Assembly (NCBI GenBank): GCA_947465275.1
Contig: CANIAI010000123.1
Coordinates: 1-6,918 of the forward strand
DNA from: Acidobacteriota bacterium
GTDB lineage: Bacteria > Acidobacteriota > Vicinamibacteria > Vicinamibacterales > UBA2999
Reading direction: 5' to 3'
DNA: 6,918 bases
This document shows, in pieces, positions 1 through 4,838 of the stretch. The translations under genes were made by a program, and so were the position numbers. Numbering within the stretch: position 1 is the stretch's first letter; every line of letters begins with the position of its first letter. Under the pieces are notes generated by a model. That model was not told the origin of the DNA and did no database searches. It was given only the letters and a program-made list of their open reading frames with translations.

Positions 1-63
1 CTCAGTGACGTGTACGTCCGTCTGTGCGCCATGGGAATCGTGACCGACCTGAGGATCTTCTGA
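1..63 (+). CDS. C-terminal tail of an upstream gene, possibly the succinate dehydrogenase membrane anchor (partial)
   Basis: The frame starting at base 1 is open for 20 codons and ends in a TGA whose last base is the A of the sdhA ATG (TGATG overlap), an arrangement typical of translationally coupled operon genes. The other two plus frames are closed by stops at 6-8 and 41-43. Third positions are mostly G or C and second positions are rich in T, as in a coding sequence with many hydrophobic residues. The visible tail ends in TDLRIF. In three-subunit complex II operons the cytochrome b or membrane-anchor gene often precedes sdhA, so that is the likely identity. The fragment is too short to recognise by sequence, and an open frame of this length in GC-rich DNA can occur by chance. 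Confidence 0.45.
   Translation, partial: LSDVYVRLCAMGIVTDLRIF
51..54 (+). promoter_or_regulatory. Ribosome binding site deciding the sdhA start
   Basis: GAGG lies 8 bases before the ATG at 63. The same frame is also open upstream from a GTG at 24, but that codon has no comparable Shine-Dalgarno sequence and would add 13 residues not typical of the family. The ATG at 63 is therefore preferred. Confidence 0.7.
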
Positions 64-1880
64 TGGCCTCGTACACAACCTATACCTACGACGTGCTCGT
101 GGTCGGCGCCGGCGGCGCCGGCATGCGGGCGGCCATCGAGGCGGCGAACTCCGGCGTGACCGTTGGCCTGATCTGCAAGTCGCTCCTGGGCAAGGCGCAC
201 ACCGTCATGGCCGAGGGCGGCATGGCCGCGGCGATGGCGCACAACGACGACCGCGACAGCTGGAAGGTGCACTTCGCCGACACGATGCGCGGCGGCCAGT
301 ACGTGAACAACTGGCGCATGGCCGAACTCCACGCGAAGGAAGCGCCCGACCGCGTCCGTGAGCTCGAAGCCTGGGGCGCCGTGTTCGACCGCACGCCCGA
401 CGGCCGCATCAACCAGCGCAACTTCGGCGGCCACCGGTATCCGCGCCTCGCGCATGTCGGCGACCGCACGGGGCTCGAGCTGATCCGCACCCTCCAGGAC
501 CACACGATTCACCTCGGGGTGACCGTCCACATGGAGTACACGGTCATCGAGCTGCTGCTCGACGACAAGGGCGCCTGCGGCGTCGTCGCCTACGACCGTG
601 AGCGTGGTCGGTTCCACGTGCTGATGGCCAAGGCCATCGTCTTCGCGACCGGCGGCGTGGGCCGCGCCTTCAAGATCACCAGCAACAGCTGGGAGGGCAC
701 CGGCGACGGGCACGCGCTCGCGTATCGCGCCGGCGCCGAGATGATCGACATGGAGTTCATCCAGTTCCATCCGACCGGGATGGTCTGGCCGCCCAGCGTG
801 CGCGGCATCCTCGTGACCGAGGGCGTGCGTGGTGAGGGAGGCGTCCTGCGTAACAGCGAGGGTCGCCGCTTCATGTTCGACGACATCCCCGACAACTACA
901 AGCCGCAGACGGCGTCCGACCCCGAAGAGGGCTGGCGGTACACGCAGCAGGACAAGACCGCCCGGCGTCCGCCGGAACTGCTGACGCGCGACCACGTGGC
1001 GCGGTGCATCAACCGCGAGGTCAAGGCGGGACGTGGTTCACCGCACGGCGGCGTGTTCCTCGACATCGCGTGGATCAAGGAGAAGATCAAGGACTCCGAG
1101 GGCCACATCAAGCGGAAGCTCCCGAGTATGTACCACCAGTTCAAGGAGCTCGCCGACCTCGACATCACCAAGGAGGCGATGGAGGTCGGGCCGACCACGC
1201 ACTACATCATGGGCGGCATCCGCGTCGACGGCGACACGCAGGAGACGAGCATCCCGGGCCTGTTCGCGGCCGGCGAGTGCTCGGCCGGGATCAATGGCGC
1301 GAACCGCCTCGGCGGGAACTCGCTGTCCGACCTGATCGTGTTCGGCAAGCGCGCCGGTGAACACGCCGCGCAGCTCGCCCGCACGCGCACCGCGCCGTCG
1401 ATCGACGACGCGAAGGTGCAGGCGGCCATCCAGGAATCGCTCGCGCCCTTCGAGCGCGGCGACGCCGGCGAGAACCCGTACAAGGTGCAGGCCGACCTGC
1501 AGGAAGTGATGCAGGCCAACGTCGGCATCGTCCGTCTCGAGAACGAGATGCAGTTCGCGCTCCAGGAGATTCAGAAGTTCAAGGAGCGCGCGTCCCGCGT
1601 CGGCGTCAGCGGTCACCGGGAGTACCACGCCGGCTGGCACACGGCGCTCGACCTCCGGAACCTGCTGGCGGTTGCCGAAGCGATTACGCTCTCGGCCATC
1701 GAGCGCAAGGAGAGCCGTGGTGGTCACTTCCGGGAAGACTACCCGGACAAGGTGGCCGAGTTCGGCACGTTCAACATCAAGACGAAGCGCGGCGCCGACG
1801 GCGAGATCTCGGTCTCGCGCCTGCCCCTGACCCCGATGCCTGACTACCTGAAGGAAGTCATCGAGGAGCAGAAGTCGTAG
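63..1880 (+). CDS. sdhA: Succinate dehydrogenase/fumarate reductase flavoprotein subunit
   Basis: This is the catalytic flavoprotein of respiratory complex II, which oxidises succinate to fumarate on the cytoplasmic side and passes electrons through FAD to SdhB. The product is 605 aa, close to the usual length. Visible features are the Rossmann FAD motif GAGGAG at residues 15-20, the FAD-attachment histidine H46 in GKAHTVMAEGG, the HPTG motif starting at H236, the substrate residues T252 and E253, R314 in HVARC (the catalytic arginine by alignment to E. coli R286), H380 in THYIMGG, and R415 in GANRLGGNSL. These equivalences come from remembered family alignments. A segment of about 50 residues between R256 and R314, containing RRPPELLTRD, together with the KSLLGKAHTVM block, resembles the Sdh1 class known from mycobacteria (Rv0248c) rather than the E. 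coli type. The gene follows the upstream frame by a one-base stop/start overlap and precedes sdhB by 37 bases. Whether it works as dehydrogenase or fumarate reductase in vivo cannot be told from sequence. Confidence 0.97.
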   Translation: MASYTTYTYDVLVVGAGGAGMRAAIEAANSGVTVGLICKSLLGKAHTVMAEGGMAAAMAHNDDRDSWKVHFADTMRGGQYVNNWRMAELHAKEAPDRVRELEAWGAVFDRTPDGRINQRNFGGHRYPRLAHVGDRTGLELIRTLQDHTIHLGVTVHMEYTVIELLLDDKGACGVVAYDRERGRFHVLMAKAIVFATGGVGRAFKITSNSWEGTGDGHALAYRAGAEMIDMEFIQFHPTGMVWPPSVRGILVTEGVRGEGGVLRNSEGRRFMFDDIPDNYKPQTASDPEEGWRYTQQDKTARRPPELLTRDHVARCINREVKAGRGSPHGGVFLDIAWIKEKIKDSEGHIKRKLPSMYHQFKELADLDITKEAMEVGPTTHYIMGGIRVDGDTQETSIPGLFAAGECSAGINGANRLGGNSLSDLIVFGKRAGEHAAQLARTRTAPSIDDAKVQAAIQESLAPFERGDAGENPYKVQADLQEVMQANVGIVRLENEMQFALQEIQKFKERASRVGVSGHREYHAGWHTALDLRNLLAVAEAITLSAIERKESRGGHFREDYPDKVAEFGTFNIKTKRGADGEISVSRLPLTPMPDYLKEVIEEQKS

Positions 1881-1917
1881 TCCGGGATGCCGAAGGTTTA
1901 GAGGAGACTCTCCAGCA

Positions 1918-2673
1918 ATGGCGCAAGCGACCAAAGCGACTGTCAAGATCTGGCGGACCCATCCCGGCGGCGACGGCACGTACCAGACCTTCACGACCGA
2001 CGTGTCGGAAGGCATGGTCGTCCTGGACGTGGTGCACAAGATTCAGGCGGAGCAGGCGCCGGACCTCGCGGTCCGGTGGAACTGCAAGGCCGGCAAGTGC
2101 GGCTCGTGCTCGGCCGAGATCAACGGCCGTCCGCGGCTGATGTGCATGACGCGGCTCAGCCAGTTGAACCTCTGGGAGCCGATCACGATCGAGCCGATGC
2201 GCACGTTCCCGCCCATCAAGGACCTGGTGACGGACGTCTCCTGGAACTTCCGGGTGAAGAAGGCCATCAAGAAGTTCAAGCCGCGGCAGCCGGATGCTCC
2301 GGACGGCACGTGGCGGATGGCGCAGCGCGACGTGGATCGCGTCCAGGAGTTCCGGAAGTGCATCGAGTGCTTCCTGTGCCAGGACGTCTGCCACGTGCTG
2401 CGTGACCACAACAAGCACGACGAGTTCATCGGTCCGCGGTTCCTCGTCTACACGGCGAACCTCGAGATGAACCCGCTCGACACCGAAGACCGCGTGCCCG
2501 ACCTGAAGGACGAGCACGGCATCGGGTACTGCAACATCACGAAGTGCTGCACGAAGGTGTGCCCCGAGCACATCCACATCACCGACAACGCGATCATCCC
2601 GCTCAAGGAGCGGGTGGTGTCGCGGTACTACGACCCGGTGACGCGGCTGCTGCGGATGGTCACCGGGGGCTAG
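1918..2673 (+). CDS. sdhB: Succinate dehydrogenase/fumarate reductase iron-sulfur subunit
   Basis: This subunit carries electrons from the SdhA flavin to the quinone site through three iron-sulfur clusters. The product is 251 aa, normal for the family. The N-terminal plant-type ferredoxin domain has C56, C61, C64 and C76 ([2Fe-2S]; motif CKAGKCGSC). The C-terminal domain has C148, C151 and C154 with C215 for the [4Fe-4S] cluster, and C158, C205 and C211 for the [3Fe-4S] cluster, all assigned by alignment to E. coli SdhB. A further cysteine, C210, sits next to C211 in CNITKCCTKVCPE; this doublet is, from memory, also found in Sdh1-type enzymes. AGGAG at 1902-1906 lies 11 bases before the ATG. 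The 37-base gap after sdhA holds only this ribosome binding site, so the two genes are almost certainly one transcript. A hairpin at 2718-2751 follows the gene. Confidence 0.97.
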   Translation: MAQATKATVKIWRTHPGGDGTYQTFTTDVSEGMVVLDVVHKIQAEQAPDLAVRWNCKAGKCGSCSAEINGRPRLMCMTRLSQLNLWEPITIEPMRTFPPIKDLVTDVSWNFRVKKAIKKFKPRQPDAPDGTWRMAQRDVDRVQEFRKCIECFLCQDVCHVLRDHNKHDEFIGPRFLVYTANLEMNPLDTEDRVPDLKDEHGIGYCNITKCCTKVCPEHIHITDNAIIPLKERVVSRYYDPVTRLLRMVTGG

Positions 2674-2679
2674 CCGGGT

Positions 2680-2697
2680 GCCGGGCGGATGCCCGGC
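2680..2697. repeat. Small GC-rich inverted repeat just after sdhB
   Basis: GCCGGGC (2680-2686) and GCCCGGC (2691-2697) form a perfect 7-bp stem with a 4-base loop, 6 bases past the sdhB stop. No T-run follows, so it is more likely an mRNA 3'-end stabiliser or a partner of the larger hairpin downstream than a terminator by itself. Confidence 0.4.
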
Positions 2698-2717
2698 CGT
2701 GGGTGACGGGAACGGAC

Positions 2718-2751
2718 GAGGGGCTGGCGCGGGACACCGCGTCAGCCCCTC
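2718..2751 (+). terminator. Strong hairpin between convergent sdhB and lipA, probable terminator
   Basis: Bases 2718-2732 pair with 2737-2751 as a 15-bp stem (14 Watson-Crick pairs and one G-T wobble) around the 4-base loop GACA. It lies 44 bases past the sdhB stop and 51 bases past the lipA stop on the other strand, so it can serve both convergent genes. The downstream sequence on the plus strand (TGTCGTGTA) is only modestly T-rich and there is no T-run on the minus side, so intrinsic termination is likely but not textbook. Confidence 0.65.
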
Positions 2752-2802
2752 TGTCGTGTACGGGACGGATGGACGGGCGCGGCCTGGCGCGCCGGGGGCC
2801 GA

Positions 2803-3702
2803 TCAGCGGGAGCGGTCGTAGGCGTCGGCCTGCTCGTGCGCGTGATACGAGCTGCGGACGAGGGGCCCCGACTCGACGTGCACGAAGCCCCTGGCCAGCG
2901 CGGCGCGCTTCAGCTCGGCGAACTCGTCGGGATGGTAGTAGCGCACCATCGGCGCATGCGTCGTCGTGGGGCGCAGGTACTGGCCGATCGTCAGGATCGA
3001 GACGCCGACCTGGCGCAGGTCGTCGAACACCTGCAGCACCTCGTCGACCTCCTCGCCGAGGCCCACCATGATGCCGGTCTTCGTCGCGATGTCGGCGCTG
3101 TACCGGCGCGAGCGATCGAGCAGTTCGAGCGACCGGGCGTACTTCCCGCCCGAGCGCGCCATGCGGTAGAGGCGCGGCACCGTCTCGATGTTGTGATTCA
3201 TCACGTCCGGGCCGGCCTCGAGCACCGCCTGCAGCGGCGCCTCCTTGCCCTGGAAGTCCGGAATCAGCACCTCGATGCGGCACGACGGGACGAGCGCGCG
3301 GGTCTGGCGGATGGTCTCGGCGAAGATCGACGCGCCGCCGTCAGGCACGTCGTCGCGATCGACCGAGGTGATGACCGCGTACTGCAGCTGCATGGCCTGG
3401 ATCGCCTCGGCCACACGCCTCGGCTCGGCGAGGTCGAGCGGCTCGGGACGGCCATGGCTGACCGCGCAGTAGGCGCAGTTGCGGGTGCAGACCTCGCCCA
3501 GGATCATGAAGGTCGCCGTCCCATGGTGCCAGCACTCCCCGATATTGGGGCAGCGGGCTTCCTCGCAGACGGTATTGAGCTTCAGGTCCTTCATCAGCCC
3601 GCGGAGCCGGAGGTAGTTCTCCGATCCGGGGGCCCTGACCTTCAGCCAGTCGGGCTTGGGGGCACGGGGGCGGATGAATTCGAGGGGCGACTCGACGGGC
3701 AC
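2803..3702 (-). CDS. lipA: Lipoyl synthase (radical SAM)
   Basis: LipA inserts two sulfur atoms into octanoyl groups carried on lipoyl domains, making the lipoyl cofactor of pyruvate and 2-oxoglutarate dehydrogenases and the glycine cleavage system. From the GTG at 3702 the product is 299 aa. It carries the auxiliary-cluster motif CX4CX5C (C46, C51, C57 in CEEARCPNIGEC), the radical SAM motif CX3CX2C (C72, C76, C79 in CTRNCAYC), and the C-terminal RSSY (residues 283-286) whose serine ligates the auxiliary cluster in known structures. The family block WLKVRAPGSENYLRL precedes the first cysteines. An in-frame TTG at 3729 would add nine residues, but it lies in the T-run of the neighbouring terminator and has no ribosome binding site, so the GTG is preferred. 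The GTG also lacks a Shine-Dalgarno sequence. The gene stands alone, converging on sdhB. Confidence 0.95.
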   Translation of the reverse strand: MPVESPLEFIRPRAPKPDWLKVRAPGSENYLRLRGLMKDLKLNTVCEEARCPNIGECWHHGTATFMILGEVCTRNCAYCAVSHGRPEPLDLAEPRRVAEAIQAMQLQYAVITSVDRDDVPDGGASIFAETIRQTRALVPSCRIEVLIPDFQGKEAPLQAVLEAGPDVMNHNIETVPRLYRMARSGGKYARSLELLDRSRRYSADIATKTGIMVGLGEEVDEVLQVFDDLRQVGVSILTIGQYLRPTTTHAPMVRYYHPDEFAELKRAALARGFVHVESGPLVRSSYHAHEQADAYDRSR

Positions 3703-3708
3703 GTGACC

Positions 3709-3714
3709 ATTGTA
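3709..3714 (-). promoter_or_regulatory. Candidate -10 box for lipA (TACAAT)
   Basis: On the minus strand TACAAT is followed by six bases (GGTCAC) and then the G of the GTG start codon at 3702. This is the usual distance from a -10 hexamer to the transcription start, so the mRNA may begin at the start codon itself. No good -35 hexamer is seen 16-19 bases upstream, where the terminator T-run lies. The call rests on one hexamer match and its position. Confidence 0.35.
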
Positions 3715-3727
3715 GGGGACGGGCGGC

Positions 3728-3780
3728 AAAAAAGTGGAACCCGGGACCGACCAGCTGTGGGCCGGCCTGTCCCGGGTTCC
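3728..3780 (-). terminator. Rho-independent terminator of the cupredoxin gene
   Basis: Bases 3736-3747 (GGAACCCGGGAC) and 3769-3780 (GTCCCGGGTTCC) are a perfect 12-bp inverted repeat with a 21-base spacer that contains GGCCGGCC. Read on the minus strand, the stem is followed by AC and then six T residues (3733-3728). It lies about 50 bases past the stop of the minus-strand gene at 3831-4247 and just before lipA on the same strand, so it separates the two transcription units. Confidence 0.8.
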
Positions 3781-3830
3781 GGGCTCCGACGAATCTCCCC
3801 CAAGTTCCGCCGGAACTTCTCGAATCTGCG

Positions 3831-4247
3831 TCAGTTCGCGAGCGTGATCGTCCCCTGCAGGCTGGCGTTGTCAGGGGCGTCGTGGTCGTGGAATCCGCAG
3901 GTGCGAATCGCGGTCAGCGCGCCCGTCTGCCTCGTCTGTCCCGGCCCGATGAACCCCAGCTCGTTGATGGCGGGGCAGTCGACGTGGGACGGATGAGGGT
4001 TGGACGCGATTTCGTGGCCGCGGGTGTCATTGTTGATGACGGTGACCCGGGCGCCGGGCGTCACCAGCAGCGCCCTGGGCGAGACCGTGCCGCCGGCCGC
4101 AATCGTGATGGTGGTGCCGGCGACCGGCGTCGGCGCCGGCGTGCTGGCCGTGGGTGAGGTGGGGGACGACGAGCCGCCGCACATCGCCGACGCGAGCGAG
4201 AGCCCGACAACGAGCGTGAGAACGGCCGGACGAATGCTGGTGTGCAT
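3831..4247 (-). CDS. Exported cupredoxin-like (plastocyanin/azurin-type) protein
   Basis: This 138-aa protein has an N-terminal signal (hydrophobic stretch about residues 9-21), then C23, a Ser/Thr/Pro-rich linker (about 25-43) and a small beta-rich domain (about 45-138). The domain has H78 in GHEIASNP and a C117-x2-H120 pair in TCGFHDH, matching the His...Cys-x2-His ligands of type 1 copper proteins. No methionine follows at the usual axial position; H122 and the pair C91/H88 are additional possible ligands or a disulfide half. Export could be as a lipoprotein at C23, although methionine at -1 of SAMC is unusual, or by signal peptidase I after ASA (19-21). A clear ribosome binding site, GAGGA (4255-4259), lies 7 bases before the ATG. 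A strong terminator follows at 3728-3780. A role in envelope electron transfer or copper binding is inferred; no partner gene is adjacent on its strand. Confidence 0.8.
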   Translation of the reverse strand: MHTSIRPAVLTLVVGLSLASAMCGGSSSPTSPTASTPAPTPVAGTTITIAAGGTVSPRALLVTPGARVTVINNDTRGHEIASNPHPSHVDCPAINELGFIGPGQTRQTGALTAIRTCGFHDHDAPDNASLQGTITLAN

Positions 4248-4314
4248 CAGAAGGTCCTCGAGAGGGTGAAGCCCTTACGGCTGAGTCGCAAAGCCGATGC
4301 CCACGGCGCGACCG

Positions 4315-4335
4315 CGAAACGCCAACGAAACGGCC
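4315..4335. repeat. Short direct repeat CGAAACG spaced one helical turn
   Basis: CGAAACGCC (4315-4323) and CGAAACGGCC (4326-4335) repeat at an 11-base interval in the divergent intergenic region. Direct repeats at one-turn spacing can be regulator sites, but this is short and could be chance. Confidence 0.25.
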
Positions 4336-4344
4336 AGAGCCGCA

Positions 4345-4356
4345 GCCCGATCGGGC
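4345..4356. promoter_or_regulatory. Perfect 12-bp palindrome GCCCGATCGGGC
   Basis: This perfect dyad lies about 100 bases upstream of both divergent start codons' promoter regions, 8 bases before the first TTACG palindrome. It may be an operator for a dimeric regulator. No regulator is recognised for this site. Confidence 0.35.
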
Positions 4357-4363
4357 AATTCGC

Positions 4364-4397
4364 TTACGGCGCCCGTAACCACTTACGCCCGGCGTAA
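4364..4397. promoter_or_regulatory. Twin palindromes TTACG-N5-CGTAA, candidate operator
   Basis: Two dyads share the form TTACG-N5-CGTAA: 4364-4378 with inner GCGCC and 4383-4397 with inner CCCGG. Their centres (4371 and 4390) are 19 bases apart, close to two helical turns, so two dimers could bind on nearly one face. A single TTACGG half-site lies at 4275-4280 near the cupredoxin gene. The pair ends about 47 bases before the ferredoxin -10 box, a position suited to an activator or an upstream repressor site. The regulator is unknown. Confidence 0.5.
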
Positions 4398-4444
4398 GAC
4401 GCTTGCGTCGCGCGACGGTGGCGCGTTTTCCGCGCGGCAGCAGG

Positions 4445-4450
4445 TATACT
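4445..4450 (+). promoter_or_regulatory. Candidate -10 box of the ferredoxin promoter (TATACT)
   Basis: TATACT is a near-consensus sigma-70 -10 hexamer in a GC-rich region and would give a start near 4457 and a leader of about 66 bases. No convincing -35 hexamer lies 16-18 bases upstream, which would fit a promoter that depends on an activator bound at the palindromes upstream. Confidence 0.5.
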
Positions 4451-4511
4451 TTTGCGCTACCTGGACTGGATGGGTCCATCGGCGGCATCCCCCCTCTGTC
4501 GCCGCAGTGTT

Positions 4512-4517
4512 GGAGAG
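4512..4517 (+). promoter_or_regulatory. Ribosome binding site deciding the ferredoxin GTG start
   Basis: GGAGAG lies 5 bases before the GTG at 4523. The frame is open upstream to 4403 but that stretch includes the -10 box and gives no ferredoxin-like sequence. The GTG start yields MAYIICEPC, which matches the N-terminus expected for FdxA-type ferredoxins. Confidence 0.75.
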
Positions 4518-4522
4518 ACGGC

Positions 4523-4783
4523 GTGGCGTACATCATCTGCGAGCCCTGCGTTGGAACGAAGGACACGGCCTGTGTGGACGTATGTCCGGTGGATTGCATC
4601 CACCCTCGCAAGGATGAGGACGGTTTCGGGGCGGCGGAGATGCTCTATATCCACCCGGACGAGTGCATCGACTGCGGGGCCTGCGTCCCCGCCTGTCCGG
4701 TCGAGGCGATCTATGCCGTCGACGAGACGCCGGACAAGTGGAAGCGCTTCATCCCGGTGAACGCCGCGTTCTTCCAGAAGTAG
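4523..4783 (+). CDS. fdxA: 7Fe ferredoxin, FdxA type ([3Fe-4S][4Fe-4S])
   Basis: This 86-aa cytoplasmic protein is a small low-potential electron carrier. The cysteine pattern is that of seven-iron ferredoxins: C9, C17 and C58 for the [3Fe-4S] cluster and C21, C48, C51 and C54 for the [4Fe-4S] cluster, by analogy to Azotobacter ferredoxin I and mycobacterial FdxA. The first motif is EPCVGTKDTACVDVCPVDC, with seven residues between C9 and C17 rather than the CxxCxxC spacing of 8Fe ferredoxins. C25 corresponds to the conserved extra cysteine of the family; C6 is an additional one. The loop from H27 to E39 is longer than in the mycobacterial protein as I recall it. The C-terminal DETPDKWKRFIPVNAAFF also fits FdxA. 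The gene has its own promoter candidate and is followed after 55 bases by the TPR/protease gene, so the two may be co-transcribed. Its redox partner is not evident. Confidence 0.9.
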   Translation: MAYIICEPCVGTKDTACVDVCPVDCIHPRKDEDGFGAAEMLYIHPDECIDCGACVPACPVEAIYAVDETPDKWKRFIPVNAAFFQK

Positions 4784-4838
4784 GCGCCGGCGCGGATCGC
4801 GCGCACGGGCGTCCGGGTCGTCGAAGAGGGGAGAGTCC

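Noticed and set aside
1038..2039. Long minus-strand open frame across the sdhA end and sdhB start
   Set aside because: It lies opposite two certain genes, is a mirror of their GC-biased codons, and its translation is low-complexity with no family features.
3774..3800. Possible tRNA T-arm-like sequence near GGGTTCCGGGCTCC
   Set aside because: No acceptor, D or anticodon arms could be built around it; the sequence is the arm of the terminator.
2836..3996. Long plus-strand open frame opposite lipA
   Set aside because: Shadow of lipA; the minus strand carries all lipoyl synthase motifs in order.
4274..4310. CGCAAAGCC within the divergent region, reminiscent of the core of a c-di-GMP-I (GEMM) riboswitch on the plus strand
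   Set aside because: The other conserved parts of that aptamer (the GGCAAACC segment and the GNRA-capped stem) are not seen, and no coding start follows at a suitable distance.
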